Assembly: GCA_040388535.1 (NCBI GenBank)
Contig: JAZKBR010000002.1
Location: 1,148,838-1,212,837, forward strand
Source: Gemmatimonadota bacterium
GTDB taxonomy: Bacteria; Gemmatimonadota; Gemmatimonadetes; Gemmatimonadales; GWC2-71-9
Length of the DNA stretch: 64,000 nucleotides
Direction: 5' to 3'
In this document: positions 9,965 through 18,342 of the stretch, piece after piece
Position numbering within the stretch: the first letter of the stretch is position 1
Layout of the letters: every line of letters starts with the position of its first letter
Program-made: the position numbers and the translations under genes
The notes under the pieces: model-generated
The model's database searches: none
The model's input: the letters and a program-made list of their open reading frames with translations, nothing else
Told to the model about the DNA's origin: nothing

Positions 9965-10507
9965 TTGAACTCTCCGCGTTCCAGTCTCGCTGCACTCCTC
10001 CTCGTCCTCGCCCCGAGCGTCGCTGCCGCGCAAGCGCCCCTGCGTCTTGAAGTCGCGGCTGGCGCCGACCTCCTGGGAGATGATGCACCTGGCTCGCCGT
10101 TCGGTGCCTACCTCGCCGCCGGCGTCCGGCGCCGCGTCGGTGCCTCTCCATGGGAGCTGAGTGCGGCCGTGGTGCACATCGGTCGCAACTCGCGTTCGGC
10201 GGCGACCCGGAATCACATCGGAATGACGGGTGGTCGGCTCTCCTTCGGCTTCGCTATGGTGCGGGGAGTCTGGTCGTTGTACAGCAACTTTGGCATCGGT
10301 GGCTATGGCGTCACTTCGCGGACGCAGAGCCCCGGTCTGCCGGATGACCGGGACAGTGGCAGCGTCCTCGGCATCGACGCAGTCGTCGGTTTGCGGCGAG
10401 GAGTCGCGACCCACGAACTCGCCCTGGAGACGCGTCTGGTCCAGATGCAGGGTCCGCTGGATACCAGATCGAATACGTTGATTGTTGCGGGGGTGGTGAC
10501 GTGGTGA
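9965..10507 (+). CDS. Secreted outer-membrane-type beta-barrel protein
   Basis: 180 residues from a TTG start immediately after the 33-bp repeat. The signal peptide is SSLAALLLVLAPSVAAAQ. The mature part alternates polar and apolar residues in short strands (LRLEVAAGADLLG, GAYLAAGVRRRVG, WELSAAVVHIG, LSFGFAMVRGVWSLYSNFGI, HELALETRLVQMQG) and closes with a strand ending VVTW, typical of small outer-membrane barrels (OmpW/porin-like). No exact family is recognised. The stop overlaps the start of the next gene. Confidence 0.7.
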   Translation: MNSPRSSLAALLLVLAPSVAAAQAPLRLEVAAGADLLGDDAPGSPFGAYLAAGVRRRVGASPWELSAAVVHIGRNSRSAATRNHIGMTGGRLSFGFAMVRGVWSLYSNFGIGGYGVTSRTQSPGLPDDRDSGSVLGIDAVVGLRRGVATHELALETRLVQMQGPLDTRSNTLIVAGVVTW

Positions 10508-10848
10508 GAAATGCAGGCAGAACACTTGCCAGAGCGGTCGTACTGTGTGTGGTTGTCGCATTGCTCTCCGCAGAGCGGGTAGAGGCGCAGCGCGCATCCC
10601 AGGTGCGGGCCGGGATGTCGGCACGGCACACTGAAGCGGCCGCACTTCCTGTCGTCCGCTCTGAATCTCGGCAGTCGTACTGGTTCACTGGAGCAATGAT
10701 CGGGGGGAGCCTGCTCGCGATCCCGCTTTTCCTACATGAGTTGGAGGTAGACACCTCCGTCGGGCGAAAACTTCAGGTGACGATCATGGGCTTCCTGTTC
10801 GGCATGATCCCTGGTGCGTTCATCGGGTCGCTCTTTCACAAGGAGTAG
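10501..10848 (+). CDS. Small membrane protein, unknown
   Basis: 115 residues. GTG starts at 10501 or 10504 overlap the stop of the barrel gene. A signal-like hydrophobic N-terminus (VLCVVVALLSAERVEAQ) is followed by two predicted membrane segments, YWFTGAMIGGSLLAIPLFL and VTIMGFLFGMIPGAFIGSLF. The layout (signal, linker, two helices, G.KL..T..G between them) is shared with the product of 11022, so the two may be distant paralogs. Function unknown. Confidence 0.65.
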   Translation: MVRNAGRTLARAVVLCVVVALLSAERVEAQRASQVRAGMSARHTEAAALPVVRSESRQSYWFTGAMIGGSLLAIPLFLHELEVDTSVGRKLQVTIMGFLFGMIPGAFIGSLFHKE

Positions 10849-11021
10849 CGCCGAGGCAAGCCGCCTTATCGCTCCTCCAACTCGAGCACACGGGGCCACG
10901 GGGTCGCGCATTATTTCTTCACTGATCGCCTCGTTCTCGAGCGAGTCGTCGGAGGGATCGACGGCGCCTGCCTGCCGCGCGGTCCGCGGCCGTCCACGCG
11001 AGCGAAGCAAGGAGAATGACG

Positions 11022-11363
11022 ATGAGCCGTTTCGGACTGCTGTTGGCGCTTGTGCTTGTCGGGGCGGCGACGGTTACGCCACTGCAGGCCCAACGCCCCG
11101 CACCCGTCGGCCTCGTCGCACCACGCCGTCCGCCCGTCGCGTTGACCAGGGAATTCGCCGTCGCGCACGGATCGGGAAAGGCGACCGCGCGTCCTGTCAT
11201 CATCGCCTACGCCATCGGTGTTGCGCTGGTCGGCGCCATCGCCTTCAGTCCACACGAGGGAAGTCCCCACACCCTCGGTGAGAAGTTGGTGCTCACGTTT
11301 CTCGGCGGGGCGGGAGTGGCGATACCAATTACCGTCATCGCGATTCTGTTAGGGGCGCGGTAG
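11022..11363 (+). CDS. Small membrane protein, unknown (paralog-like of 10501)
   Basis: 113 residues from the ATG at 11022, which has AAGGAG seven bases upstream; the ATG at 11016 is too close to that site. It has a signal peptide (LLLALVLVGAATVTPLQAQ), a proline-rich linker, and two hydrophobic segments (ARPVIIAYAIGVALVGAIAF and LTFLGGAGVAIPITVIAILL) with LGEKLVLTFLGG between them. It ends two bases before the lipoprotein gene. Function unknown. Confidence 0.65.
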   Translation: MSRFGLLLALVLVGAATVTPLQAQRPAPVGLVAPRRPPVALTREFAVAHGSGKATARPVIIAYAIGVALVGAIAFSPHEGSPHTLGEKLVLTFLGGAGVAIPITVIAILLGAR

Positions 11364-11365
11364 CA

Positions 11366-11854
11366 ATGCGCAACTCCGTGCTTTCCGCGCTCGGTACTGC
11401 ATTCCTGCTCGCCTGCGCTCGCACTATGGCCCCGACTTCGGGCGCGCGCCCCGCGGACCCTCCCTCACGACTCTCCGAAAGGGGTGCCATTTTCGTGGAG
11501 GTCTACCGGCACGACCTGGACACCCTGCGCTACGCGAAAGTCGTGATCGACAGCGCCTCACTGCGACGAGTCGCCGGAATGGAGGATGCCGACCTTATCG
11601 CGATTGGTACGGCATTGGCCGGCCGCGGCGCCCTCGGTGTCGCCGGTAGCGGGTGCACCGAGTCCGGGCCGTGTACAGGAATGAAGGTGGCAACCTGGGA
11701 AGGGAAGGAGGAGTGGACCACGGTGAGGCTGTTCTGGACAAACATGACGCCGAAGTGCACGCCATCCACAGAGACGACGTCAATTCTTCGTCGCCACCTC
11801 GGCGTGACCAGGGCGCGTTCGAGGGTAGTACTGACCTACGAGTGCGAGCAATGA
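11366..11854 (+). CDS. Putative lipoprotein, unknown
   Basis: 162 residues. The signal sequence ends in a lipobox (FLLAC, Cys at residue 17), so anchoring to a membrane is likely. The mature protein has four further Cys (GSGCTESGPCTG, PKCTP, YECEQ), which could form two disulfides. No family is recognised. It probably belongs to one transcript with 9965-11363, given the tight spacing. Confidence 0.65.
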   Translation: MRNSVLSALGTAFLLACARTMAPTSGARPADPPSRLSERGAIFVEVYRHDLDTLRYAKVVIDSASLRRVAGMEDADLIAIGTALAGRGALGVAGSGCTESGPCTGMKVATWEGKEEWTTVRLFWTNMTPKCTPSTETTSILRRHLGVTRARSRVVLTYECEQ

Positions 11855-11874
11855 GGAGGACACACGCACCCCTG

Positions 11875-12324
11875 TCAGGCCGATAGCCCCAACACCTCCC
11901 CCCGCCGCACCAACCCGATCGCCGCCACGCTCGAATCGGCCCCGAGTCCGATGAACCACACTGCCGCCCACAGCAACGTCTCAAGTTCGAGCGGTGCGCC
12001 GAGTAGCAATCGTATTCCACCGAACAACGGCACGAACGCGACCGCCGCGACCGACCCCAGGATCTTCACCAGCTTGCGCGAACGTTTCTCGCTGCCGTTG
12101 CGCGCAAACACCAATGTGAAGAGGTAACCGGCCATCGTGCCCACGGTCGCGGCGACGACGCCCTGGCCCAGAATGAATACGGGGCCGAATTTGCCGAGGG
12201 TGTCATTCTCGAGGAAGAACTTCAGCAGCGTGTAGAACGCCATGGCGGTGCCGAGGATTCCCCAGCTCACGCCCCAGGTGAAGGCGATGCTGGAGGCGGC
12301 GCGAAGGAAGCGGCGGAAGGGCAT
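11875..12324 (-). CDS. Four-helix membrane protein, unknown
   Basis: 149 residues on the minus strand with a good AGGAG six bases before the ATG. Four hydrophobic segments are visible: FTWGVSWGILGTAMAFYTLL, PVFILGQGVVAATVGTMAGY, ILGSVAAVAFVPLFGGI and LLWAAVWFIGLGADSSVAAI. A basic loop (ARNGSEKRSRK) separates helices 2 and 3. No conserved catalytic motif was seen. It converges with the lipoprotein gene upstream. Confidence 0.7.
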   Translation of the reverse strand: MPFRRFLRAASSIAFTWGVSWGILGTAMAFYTLLKFFLENDTLGKFGPVFILGQGVVAATVGTMAGYLFTLVFARNGSEKRSRKLVKILGSVAAVAFVPLFGGIRLLLGAPLELETLLWAAVWFIGLGADSSVAAIGLVRRGEVLGLSA

Positions 12325-12364
12325 GGGGATCTCCTACGAGAGGAGGGCGGCGGTGGTGCCGCCG

Positions 12365-12535
12365 GGTCTGTCGCCCTGAGCGCAGCGAGGGGGCAAGGCA
12401 TCGGTACGGCTCCAGACTCCGCCCCCTCGCTTCGCTCAGGGTGACAACCTTTGATCAGCGCTCCGCCCCCTCGCTTCGCTCAGGGTGACAACCTTTGATC
12501 TGCGCTCCGCCCCCTCGCTGCGCTCAGGGTGACTG
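12365..12535. repeat. CACCCTGAGCG repeat cluster
   Basis: One direct copy (from about 12370) faces three inverted copies (about 12420-12446, 12466-12490 and 12509-12533). The last two repeat the context ACAACCTTTGATC before the next element. The facing copies can form long stems. Confidence 0.85.
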
Positions 12536-12624
12536 CTCTCCCCTCTCCCGGCCCTCACCCCACCCCCACGGCACTCATCCCACCCCCACACCCTCCCCGC
12601 CGCGTCCTGCCCTACTTTTCCCCG

Positions 12625-13743
12625 ATGACCGCCGCCCCGCGACCACGCCTGATCTCGCCCCAGCTGGGCGCCGCGATCTGGATCGGACTCGCCGCCGTCT
12701 TCACGGTGTCAGGGATCGGCCTCTACGCCGTGAAAGGCTCCCCCGTGAGGCCCGATCAGATCTTCTGGTGGATGGGCGCCGAGTTTCTGCTCTATGGCCT
12801 CGCCTCACCGCTGGTCTTTGCGGTGCTGCGCACCACGCCACTCGATCGCGCCTCGCTGCCGAAATCCCTGCCACGGCTCTTCATCACCTGGCTCGTTTTT
12901 CATTGCGCGGTGCAACTGGGCTATGTGCTGCTCGAACGCACCTTTCTGTTCGGCGACTTCACCGGCGCCATGGCCTTCCCGCGCCACATCCTGATGTTCC
13001 TCCTCAAGAAGGCAGCATTCACCGCCGTCGTCTTCTCGGGGATGGCCCTCGTCCAGCACCTCGGCGATCTCTACAGCCAGGCCCGCGATCGCGAACGCCG
13101 CGCCGCGCAGCTCCGCGCCGATCTCGCGCAGAGCAGGCTGCAGGCGCTCCGCGGTCAGCTCCATCCGCACTTTCTGTTCAACACGCTCAACACCATCGCC
13201 GCCCTGGTGCATAGCGACCCCGATGGCGCCGAACGGGTGACCTCACGCCTCGGCGACCTGCTGCGCGAGACATTGCAGGACGACGGCGAAACCGAAGTGC
13301 CGTTGCGCCGAGAACTCACCTTCCTCGAACGCTACGCCGAGATCCAGCAGACCCGCTTCGCCGATCGCCTCTCGGTCGAGGTCGATGTACCGGCTGATGC
13401 CCTCGATGCCCTGGTGCCGTCGCTGATTCTGCAGCCACTCGTCGAGAACGCCATTCGCCACGGCATCGAGCCGCGCGCCGCGAAAGGCACTGTGCGCGTG
13501 ACCGCACGCCGCAACGGCGACCGCCTCGAACTCGAGGTGCATGATGACGGCGTCGGCATCGGGCCCGACGGCTGCAATGGCCACGACACCAGCGGTTGCG
13601 GCGTAGGCCTGCGCAACACGCGAATGCGCCTGCAGGAACTCTACGGCGAAGGAAAGAGCGCCTTCTCGATCGGCCCCGCCGAAGGTGGCGGCACCGTCGC
13701 CCGCGTCTCGTTGCCGTGGAACAGCACCGGGAGCGAGGCGTGA
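12625..13743 (+). CDS. LytS-type sensor histidine kinase
   Basis: 372 residues. The N-terminal half has about four membrane helices (GAAIWIGLAAVFTVSGIGLY, FLLYGLASPLVFAVL, ITWLVFHCAVQLGYVLL, and a helix before VQHLGDLYSQA). A short coiled coil leads to the His_kinase box QLHPHFLFNTLNTIAALV with the phospho-acceptor His near residue 180. The N box (LQPLVENAIRHGIEP) and G box (GVGLRNTRMRLQELYG) form the ATPase domain. The ATG at 12625 is preferred; the longer frame from 12529 begins inside the repeat. The stop overlaps the GTG of its partner regulator. Confidence 0.9.
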   Translation: MTAAPRPRLISPQLGAAIWIGLAAVFTVSGIGLYAVKGSPVRPDQIFWWMGAEFLLYGLASPLVFAVLRTTPLDRASLPKSLPRLFITWLVFHCAVQLGYVLLERTFLFGDFTGAMAFPRHILMFLLKKAAFTAVVFSGMALVQHLGDLYSQARDRERRAAQLRADLAQSRLQALRGQLHPHFLFNTLNTIAALVHSDPDGAERVTSRLGDLLRETLQDDGETEVPLRRELTFLERYAEIQQTRFADRLSVEVDVPADALDALVPSLILQPLVENAIRHGIEPRAAKGTVRVTARRNGDRLELEVHDDGVGIGPDGCNGHDTSGCGVGLRNTRMRLQELYGEGKSAFSIGPAEGGGTVARVSLPWNSTGSEA

Positions 13744-14504
13744 CTGCACTCCGCGCGCTCATCATCGACGACGAACCCCACGCCCGTGCCCGCATCCGCG
13801 AGCTGCTCGAACGCGAAGCCGATATCGTGATTGTGGGTGAAGCCGGCGACGGCGACGAGGCCGTGCGCCAGATCGTGCTGCACGCGCCTGATGTCGTCTT
13901 CCTCGATGTCCAGATGCCCGAACGCGATGGCTTCGCCGTCCTCGCGGCGCTCGAGGTGCCGCCACCCGTGGTGGTCTTCACCACCGCGTACGACGACTAC
14001 GCCCTCCGCGCCTTCGAAGTCCACGCGCTCGACTATCTGCTCAAGCCGTTCGATCGCGATCGCTTTGCCCAATGCGTCGAGCGCGCTCGTCAGGCCCTCG
14101 CCCGACTCGGCGGCGCCACCGATCAGCGACTCACCGCACTGGTGGAAGAGCTGCGCACCGGCTCGCGCTACCTCACGCGCATCGCGGTCCGCAGTGGTGG
14201 CAAGATCCGGATCGTGGTCGCGGCCGAAGTCGATTACGTGGAGGCCTCGGGCAACTACGTCCGCCTCCACAGCAAGGGGAGCTCGCACCTGCTGCGCGAG
14301 ACGATGGCGCGAGTCGAGAGCCAGCTCGATCCGGCGCAGTTCGCCCGCATTCATCGCTCGGCGATCATCAACCTCGATCGCATCGCCGAACTCGAGCCCG
14401 ACCTCCACGGCGACTACACCGTGAAGCTCCTCGACGGCCGCAAGCTCCCGCTCTCCCGCTCCTACCGCGATCGCCTCAAGGGCCGCCTCGGCCCGGAGTT
14501 CTGA
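13740..14504 (+). CDS. LytTR-family response regulator
   Basis: 254 residues. The receiver domain (residues 1-120) has the acidic pair IIDDEP, phospho-acceptor Asp56 (VVFLDVQMPERDG) and KPF with the conserved Lys. The LytTR DNA-binding domain follows (about residues 150-250), with VDYVEASGNYVRLHSKG, FARIHRSAIINL and LPLSRSYRDRLK. LytTR proteins bind pairs of short direct repeats. The GTG start overlaps the kinase stop, so the pair is coupled. The target is unknown; the DUF5916 gene starts 104 bases downstream. Confidence 0.92.
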   Translation: MTALRALIIDDEPHARARIRELLEREADIVIVGEAGDGDEAVRQIVLHAPDVVFLDVQMPERDGFAVLAALEVPPPVVVFTTAYDDYALRAFEVHALDYLLKPFDRDRFAQCVERARQALARLGGATDQRLTALVEELRTGSRYLTRIAVRSGGKIRIVVAAEVDYVEASGNYVRLHSKGSSHLLRETMARVESQLDPAQFARIHRSAIINLDRIAELEPDLHGDYTVKLLDGRKLPLSRSYRDRLKGRLGPEF

Positions 14505-14607
14505 TCGCGAAAACCCGGGATTCATCCCGTCGTGCCGCCACTCGCCCCATCGCCCGCAACTCCCCACACTGCCGCCCGGTACGGTCGCTGTCCGCTACCC
14601 GGGAATC

Positions 14608-17193
14608 GTGCGAATGTGGCTAACCGCAGCAGTCGTGATCGTGAGCGCCGCCTTCGATACCGCGCGCGCCGCCCCCGCCCGGCCACTCCCGCGCCTCGAT
14701 GGCCGACTTGATGACGCGGCGTGGGCCCAAGCCACCCCGATCACCGGCTTCGTGCAGCGCACTCCCGACTGGAATCAGCCGGGCACCGAACGAACCGAGG
14801 CCCGCGTCCTCTACGGCCCCGATGCGCTCTACGTCGGCGTGCGCGCCTTTGATCGCGAGCCCGACAAGATCCTCGCGCCCCTCACTCGTCGCGATGAGCC
14901 GAGCGCCAGCGATCGGATCACGCTCTACATCGACTCCTGGCACGACCGCCGCACCGCCTTCGCCTTTTCGGTAAATCCTGCCGGCGTCAAGATCGATCAG
15001 TATGTCTACGACGACTTCAACTTTGACCCCTCGTGGGATGCGACCTGGGAGGTCGAAGTCTCGCGCGACAATACCGGCTGGAGCGCCGAGTTCCGAATTC
15101 CGTTCTCGCAGCTGCGCTTCGGCAGCAATGCCGCGCCACTCTTCGGCTTCAACGTGATGCGCTCCATCGCGCGCAAGAACGAAGTGCAGCTCTGGCAGAT
15201 CGTGCCGCAAGACCTGTCGCAGTTCGTCTCGCGCTTCGGTGACCTCGCCGGCATCAGCAACATCGCCGCGCCGCGTCGCGTCGAGGTGATTCCATACGTG
15301 CTGGGGAAGGGAACCCTCGATGGCACCGTCCGCGGCAATCCGCTCAGGTCCGCCAACGTCGGGACCGGTACGGCCGGCGCAGACATCCGCCTCGGCCTCG
15401 GTGCCGCGATGACGCTCACTGCCGCGATCAATCCCGACTACGGCCAGATCGATGGCGACCCCTCCGAAGTGAACCTCGGCCCCACCGAACTCTTCTACCC
15501 GGAACGCCGCCCCTTCTTCTCCGAGTCGAGCGACGTCTTCCGCGTCTCGCTCACCGGAGCGAGCGGTTTCGAGAGCGTACTCTACTCGCGGCGAATCGGC
15601 CGAGCACCGCAGGTTGCGGCCGACAGCCGCGGCGGCTGGGTCGATGCCCCGCGCGAGACCACCATCCTCGGTGCGGCGAAGCTGGTGGGGAAGTCGAGTG
15701 GTGGCTGGACCATCGGCGGCCTCGCGGCAGTGACCGATGAAGAACGCGCGCGCGTCGCAACTCCCGACGGCGGCCGCTTCTCCGACCTCACCGAACCGCG
15801 CACGCTCTACGGCGTGGGTCGGCTCGCGCGCGACCTGCGCAATGGCCGCACGGTGCTCGGTGCCGTCGCCACGGTGGTGCATCGCTCGCTCGATTCCGTG
15901 AGCGCGACCACGCTGCGCAGTGATGCCTTCACCACCGGGCTGGATCTCGCCCATCGCTGGGGGCGCGGCGATGGCTATCAGCTCCGTGCGGGATTCACCG
16001 GCTCGCTGGTTGAAGGGAGCGAGGCCGCGATGGCGGCGACGCAGCGCTCACCGGTGCGCTACTTCCAGCGCGCAGATAACGGGGCCGCGAGCTTCGACTC
16101 GACCCGCACATCGCTCAGCGGCGCCAACGCGCTGCTCGCGGTCGAGAAGCGCACCGGTGACTGGCGCTTCAAGGTGCAGAGCACCCTGCGCACTCCGGGC
16201 TTCGAGGCCAATGATCTCGGCATCCACTTCTGGTCGGGGCGGCAGGCCACCGATGCGTCGCTCACCAAGCGGTGGACTCGTTCATCGTTTGCGCAGAACG
16301 CCGAGCTGCGGCTCAATGCCAACGACTACCGCACCACCGATGGCGACCGGATCAATCAGGCGGTGAGTGCCGTGGGCCGGATGACGCTGCGCAACAACTG
16401 GTTCCTCTACGGCGAATACGTCGTGCGCCCTGGCGGTGTCGACCCGACCGCGCTCCGCGGCGGCCCCGCACTCGCCTTTGCCGGCAACATCTACTCCTTC
16501 TGGCGCATCGAGAGCGACCCCGCTCGGCCGTTCCGCGTGGCACTCCAGGGTGAGGAGTGGAACTACTGGGCCGGCAACCGCCACGCCTTCGCGCTCAACC
16601 CCACCGTCACCTGGCGGCCAAACCCGCGCAGCGAACTCAGCGTCGGTGTGCAGCGTCGCACGCAGGTCGAAGACCGGCAGTACATCGGCACCACCACACT
16701 CGCCGGTGCCACGCGCTATCTCGTGGGCGAGGCGACGCAGCGCACGGCCGGCATCACCATGCGCAGTTCACTGATCTTCTCGCCGCGACTCTCGCTGCAG
16801 CTCTGGGCCGAACCGTTCACGACCTCGGGGAGCTACCGCGATCTCAGGATGGTCACCAACCCGCGCGCAACCGATGAGCGTGATCGTTTCGAATCGGTGG
16901 ATGCGCGCGTCACCCGTGCCGATGGCCGGTTGCGTGGCGATCTCGACGGCGACGGCAGCAACGATGTCGACCTCAGCGAGCCCGACCTCACCACCTCTTC
17001 ACTCCGCTCGAACCTGGTGCTGCGCTGGGAGTTCCGGCCGTCGTCGGCGCTCTTCGTCGTCTGGCAGCAGGAGCGCAACCAGCAGCGAACCGACGGCTTC
17101 TACAGCGCGGGGAATGCCTTCTCCGATCTCGCGAGCGCACCGACGCGGAACCTGCTCGCGGTGAAGCTGAGCTGGTGGTGGACGCCGGGATAG
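14608..17193 (+). CDS. CBM9-like / DUF5916 outer-membrane protein
   Basis: 861 residues from GTG 14608 (ATG 14614 is equally possible). A short signal-like N-terminus (AAVVIVSAAFDTARA) precedes a CBM9-type beta-sandwich (PRLDGRLDDAAWAQA, ALYVGVRAFDREP, ITLYIDSWHDRRTAFAFSV, about residues 25-220). The rest is DUF5916 with many amphipathic strands ending in VKLSWWWTPG, the terminal aromatic strand expected of an outer-membrane barrel. GDGSNDVDLSEPDL resembles a Ca-binding turn. Proteins of this type are common in Gemmatimonadota and Bacteroidota, and substrate and role are not established. It may be under the LytTR pair upstream. Confidence 0.85.
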   Translation: MRMWLTAAVVIVSAAFDTARAAPARPLPRLDGRLDDAAWAQATPITGFVQRTPDWNQPGTERTEARVLYGPDALYVGVRAFDREPDKILAPLTRRDEPSASDRITLYIDSWHDRRTAFAFSVNPAGVKIDQYVYDDFNFDPSWDATWEVEVSRDNTGWSAEFRIPFSQLRFGSNAAPLFGFNVMRSIARKNEVQLWQIVPQDLSQFVSRFGDLAGISNIAAPRRVEVIPYVLGKGTLDGTVRGNPLRSANVGTGTAGADIRLGLGAAMTLTAAINPDYGQIDGDPSEVNLGPTELFYPERRPFFSESSDVFRVSLTGASGFESVLYSRRIGRAPQVAADSRGGWVDAPRETTILGAAKLVGKSSGGWTIGGLAAVTDEERARVATPDGGRFSDLTEPRTLYGVGRLARDLRNGRTVLGAVATVVHRSLDSVSATTLRSDAFTTGLDLAHRWGRGDGYQLRAGFTGSLVEGSEAAMAATQRSPVRYFQRADNGAASFDSTRTSLSGANALLAVEKRTGDWRFKVQSTLRTPGFEANDLGIHFWSGRQATDASLTKRWTRSSFAQNAELRLNANDYRTTDGDRINQAVSAVGRMTLRNNWFLYGEYVVRPGGVDPTALRGGPALAFAGNIYSFWRIESDPARPFRVALQGEEWNYWAGNRHAFALNPTVTWRPNPRSELSVGVQRRTQVEDRQYIGTTTLAGATRYLVGEATQRTAGITMRSSLIFSPRLSLQLWAEPFTTSGSYRDLRMVTNPRATDERDRFESVDARVTRADGRLRGDLDGDGSNDVDLSEPDLTTSSLRSNLVLRWEFRPSSALFVVWQQERNQQRTDGFYSAGNAFSDLASAPTRNLLAVKLSWWWTPG

Positions 17194-17502
17194 ACGAGAA
17201 GCGAGAGGCGAGAAAGGGTTGTCACCCTGAGCGCAGCGAGGGGACAAGGCATCGCGCCGGTTCAACGCTCCGCCCCCTCGCTGCGCTCAGGGTGACAAAC
17301 CAGGCCGTCGCCCTGAACGAAGTGAGGGGGCAAGACATCGCTGCGGTTCCATACTCCGCCCCCTCGCTGCGCTCAGGGTGACAAACAAGGCTGTCGCCCT
17401 GAACGAAGTGAGGGGGCAAGGCATCGCGCCGGTTCCACGCTCCGCCCCCTCGCTGCGCTCAGGGTGACGGGATCCACATACATCCACAACACGGAGCACT
17501 AC
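17194..17502. repeat. Spacer of six alternating CACCCTGAGCG elements
   Basis: Direct copies begin near 17220, 17310 and 17395; inverted copies end near 17298, 17383 and 17467. The direct-inverted pairs sit about 85 bases apart, so a whole hairpin unit has been copied three times in tandem. The copies differ at few positions. No gene is seen. Confidence 0.85.
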
Positions 17503-17940
17503 ATGTCCATCCGCATCAATTCACTGTTCCTCGCCGCCCTCGCCACCGCCGCTCTCACTGCACCCACGCTCGCCCAGAGCGCCGAGGAAAAGGCCGCGCG
17601 CATCCCCCTCGAGGCCTACATCACCGCGCACGGCACCGGCGACGCCGACGTGATGGCCACCGCGTTCGCGCCAGGCGCCCGAATGACCTTCATGAGCGAC
17701 ACCGGCCTGGTCATCATCCCGATCACCGAATACGTCGCGCGGATGCGTGCTGGCACGAAGCGGCCGCCCGATGGCAAGCCACGCACCATCGCCATGCTCG
17801 ACATCCACGGCACCGTCGCCGTCGCGCGCATCGACATGGATCTCGGCGAGTTCAAATTCAACGACTACATGACGCTGCTGAAGCTGCCGGAGGGGTGGAA
17901 GATCGTGAACAAGAGCTTCTATCGTGTGGCGGGGAAATAG
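17503..17940 (+). CDS. Secreted NTF2-like (SnoaL/lumazine-binding type) protein
   Basis: 145 residues from the ATG at 17503. A signal peptide (LAALATAALTAPTLAQ) leads to a small alpha+beta cone: EKAARIPLEAYITAHGTGDA, MATAFAPGARMTFMSDTGL, ITEYVARM, TVAVARIDMDLGEFKFNDYM and LPEGWKIVNKSFYR. This strand order is typical of periplasmic NTF2-like proteins with a putative lumazine-binding label. The function is not known; most such proteins bind small ligands. Confidence 0.8.
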   Translation: MSIRINSLFLAALATAALTAPTLAQSAEEKAARIPLEAYITAHGTGDADVMATAFAPGARMTFMSDTGLVIIPITEYVARMRAGTKRPPDGKPRTIAMLDIHGTVAVARIDMDLGEFKFNDYMTLLKLPEGWKIVNKSFYRVAGK

Positions 17941-18342
17941 GCGCCCTGCGGGTTGTCGCCCTGAACGGCCTGCCCTGAGCTTGTCGAAGGGAAGTGAGGG
18001 GGCAAGGCATCGCTGCGGTTCCAAACTCCGCCCCCTCGCTTCGCTCAGGGTGACGCGGTCCCTGTCGCCCCGGGCCACTGGGCAGGCGGGTGCTCAATGC
18101 CGCGACGCCTGGGGCCTCCGAGGTCGGATGGGCAGGACCGCAGAGAGAACGCGACAATGCTCGAAACGCAGTTCTCAACGCTAAGCGATTGTCCTGCCCA
18201 CCCCGGCTTCGGAGGCCCCAGGCGTCGCCGCCCGATGTTCCCGTCAAGTCGGCGGCCCGGGGCGACAGGATTTCAGTCGTCGCGGAGACCCGTGCCGCGC
18301 AAGCGCGGCACCACCGGTCGCGTCGGTGAGATCGCGATCATT
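17941..18342. repeat. Repeat-rich spacer: CACCCTGAGCG, GGAGGCCCC and GTGCCGCGC families
   Basis: An imperfect direct CACCCTGAGCG copy near 17955 carries extra bases (CCTGAGCTTGTCGAAGGG) and faces an inverted copy near 18028-18053. Two facing GGAGGCCCC-type elements follow: 18066-18135 (reversed) and 18190-18275, each ending in CCCGGGGCGAC or its complement. A GTGCCGCGC palindrome is at about 18290-18315. No gene is seen. Confidence 0.8.

Noticed and set aside
12495-12624. Longer start for the LytS kinase
   Set aside because: The extra residues would be translated from the intergenic repeat and are Pro/His-rich without a domain. ATG 12625 is preferred.
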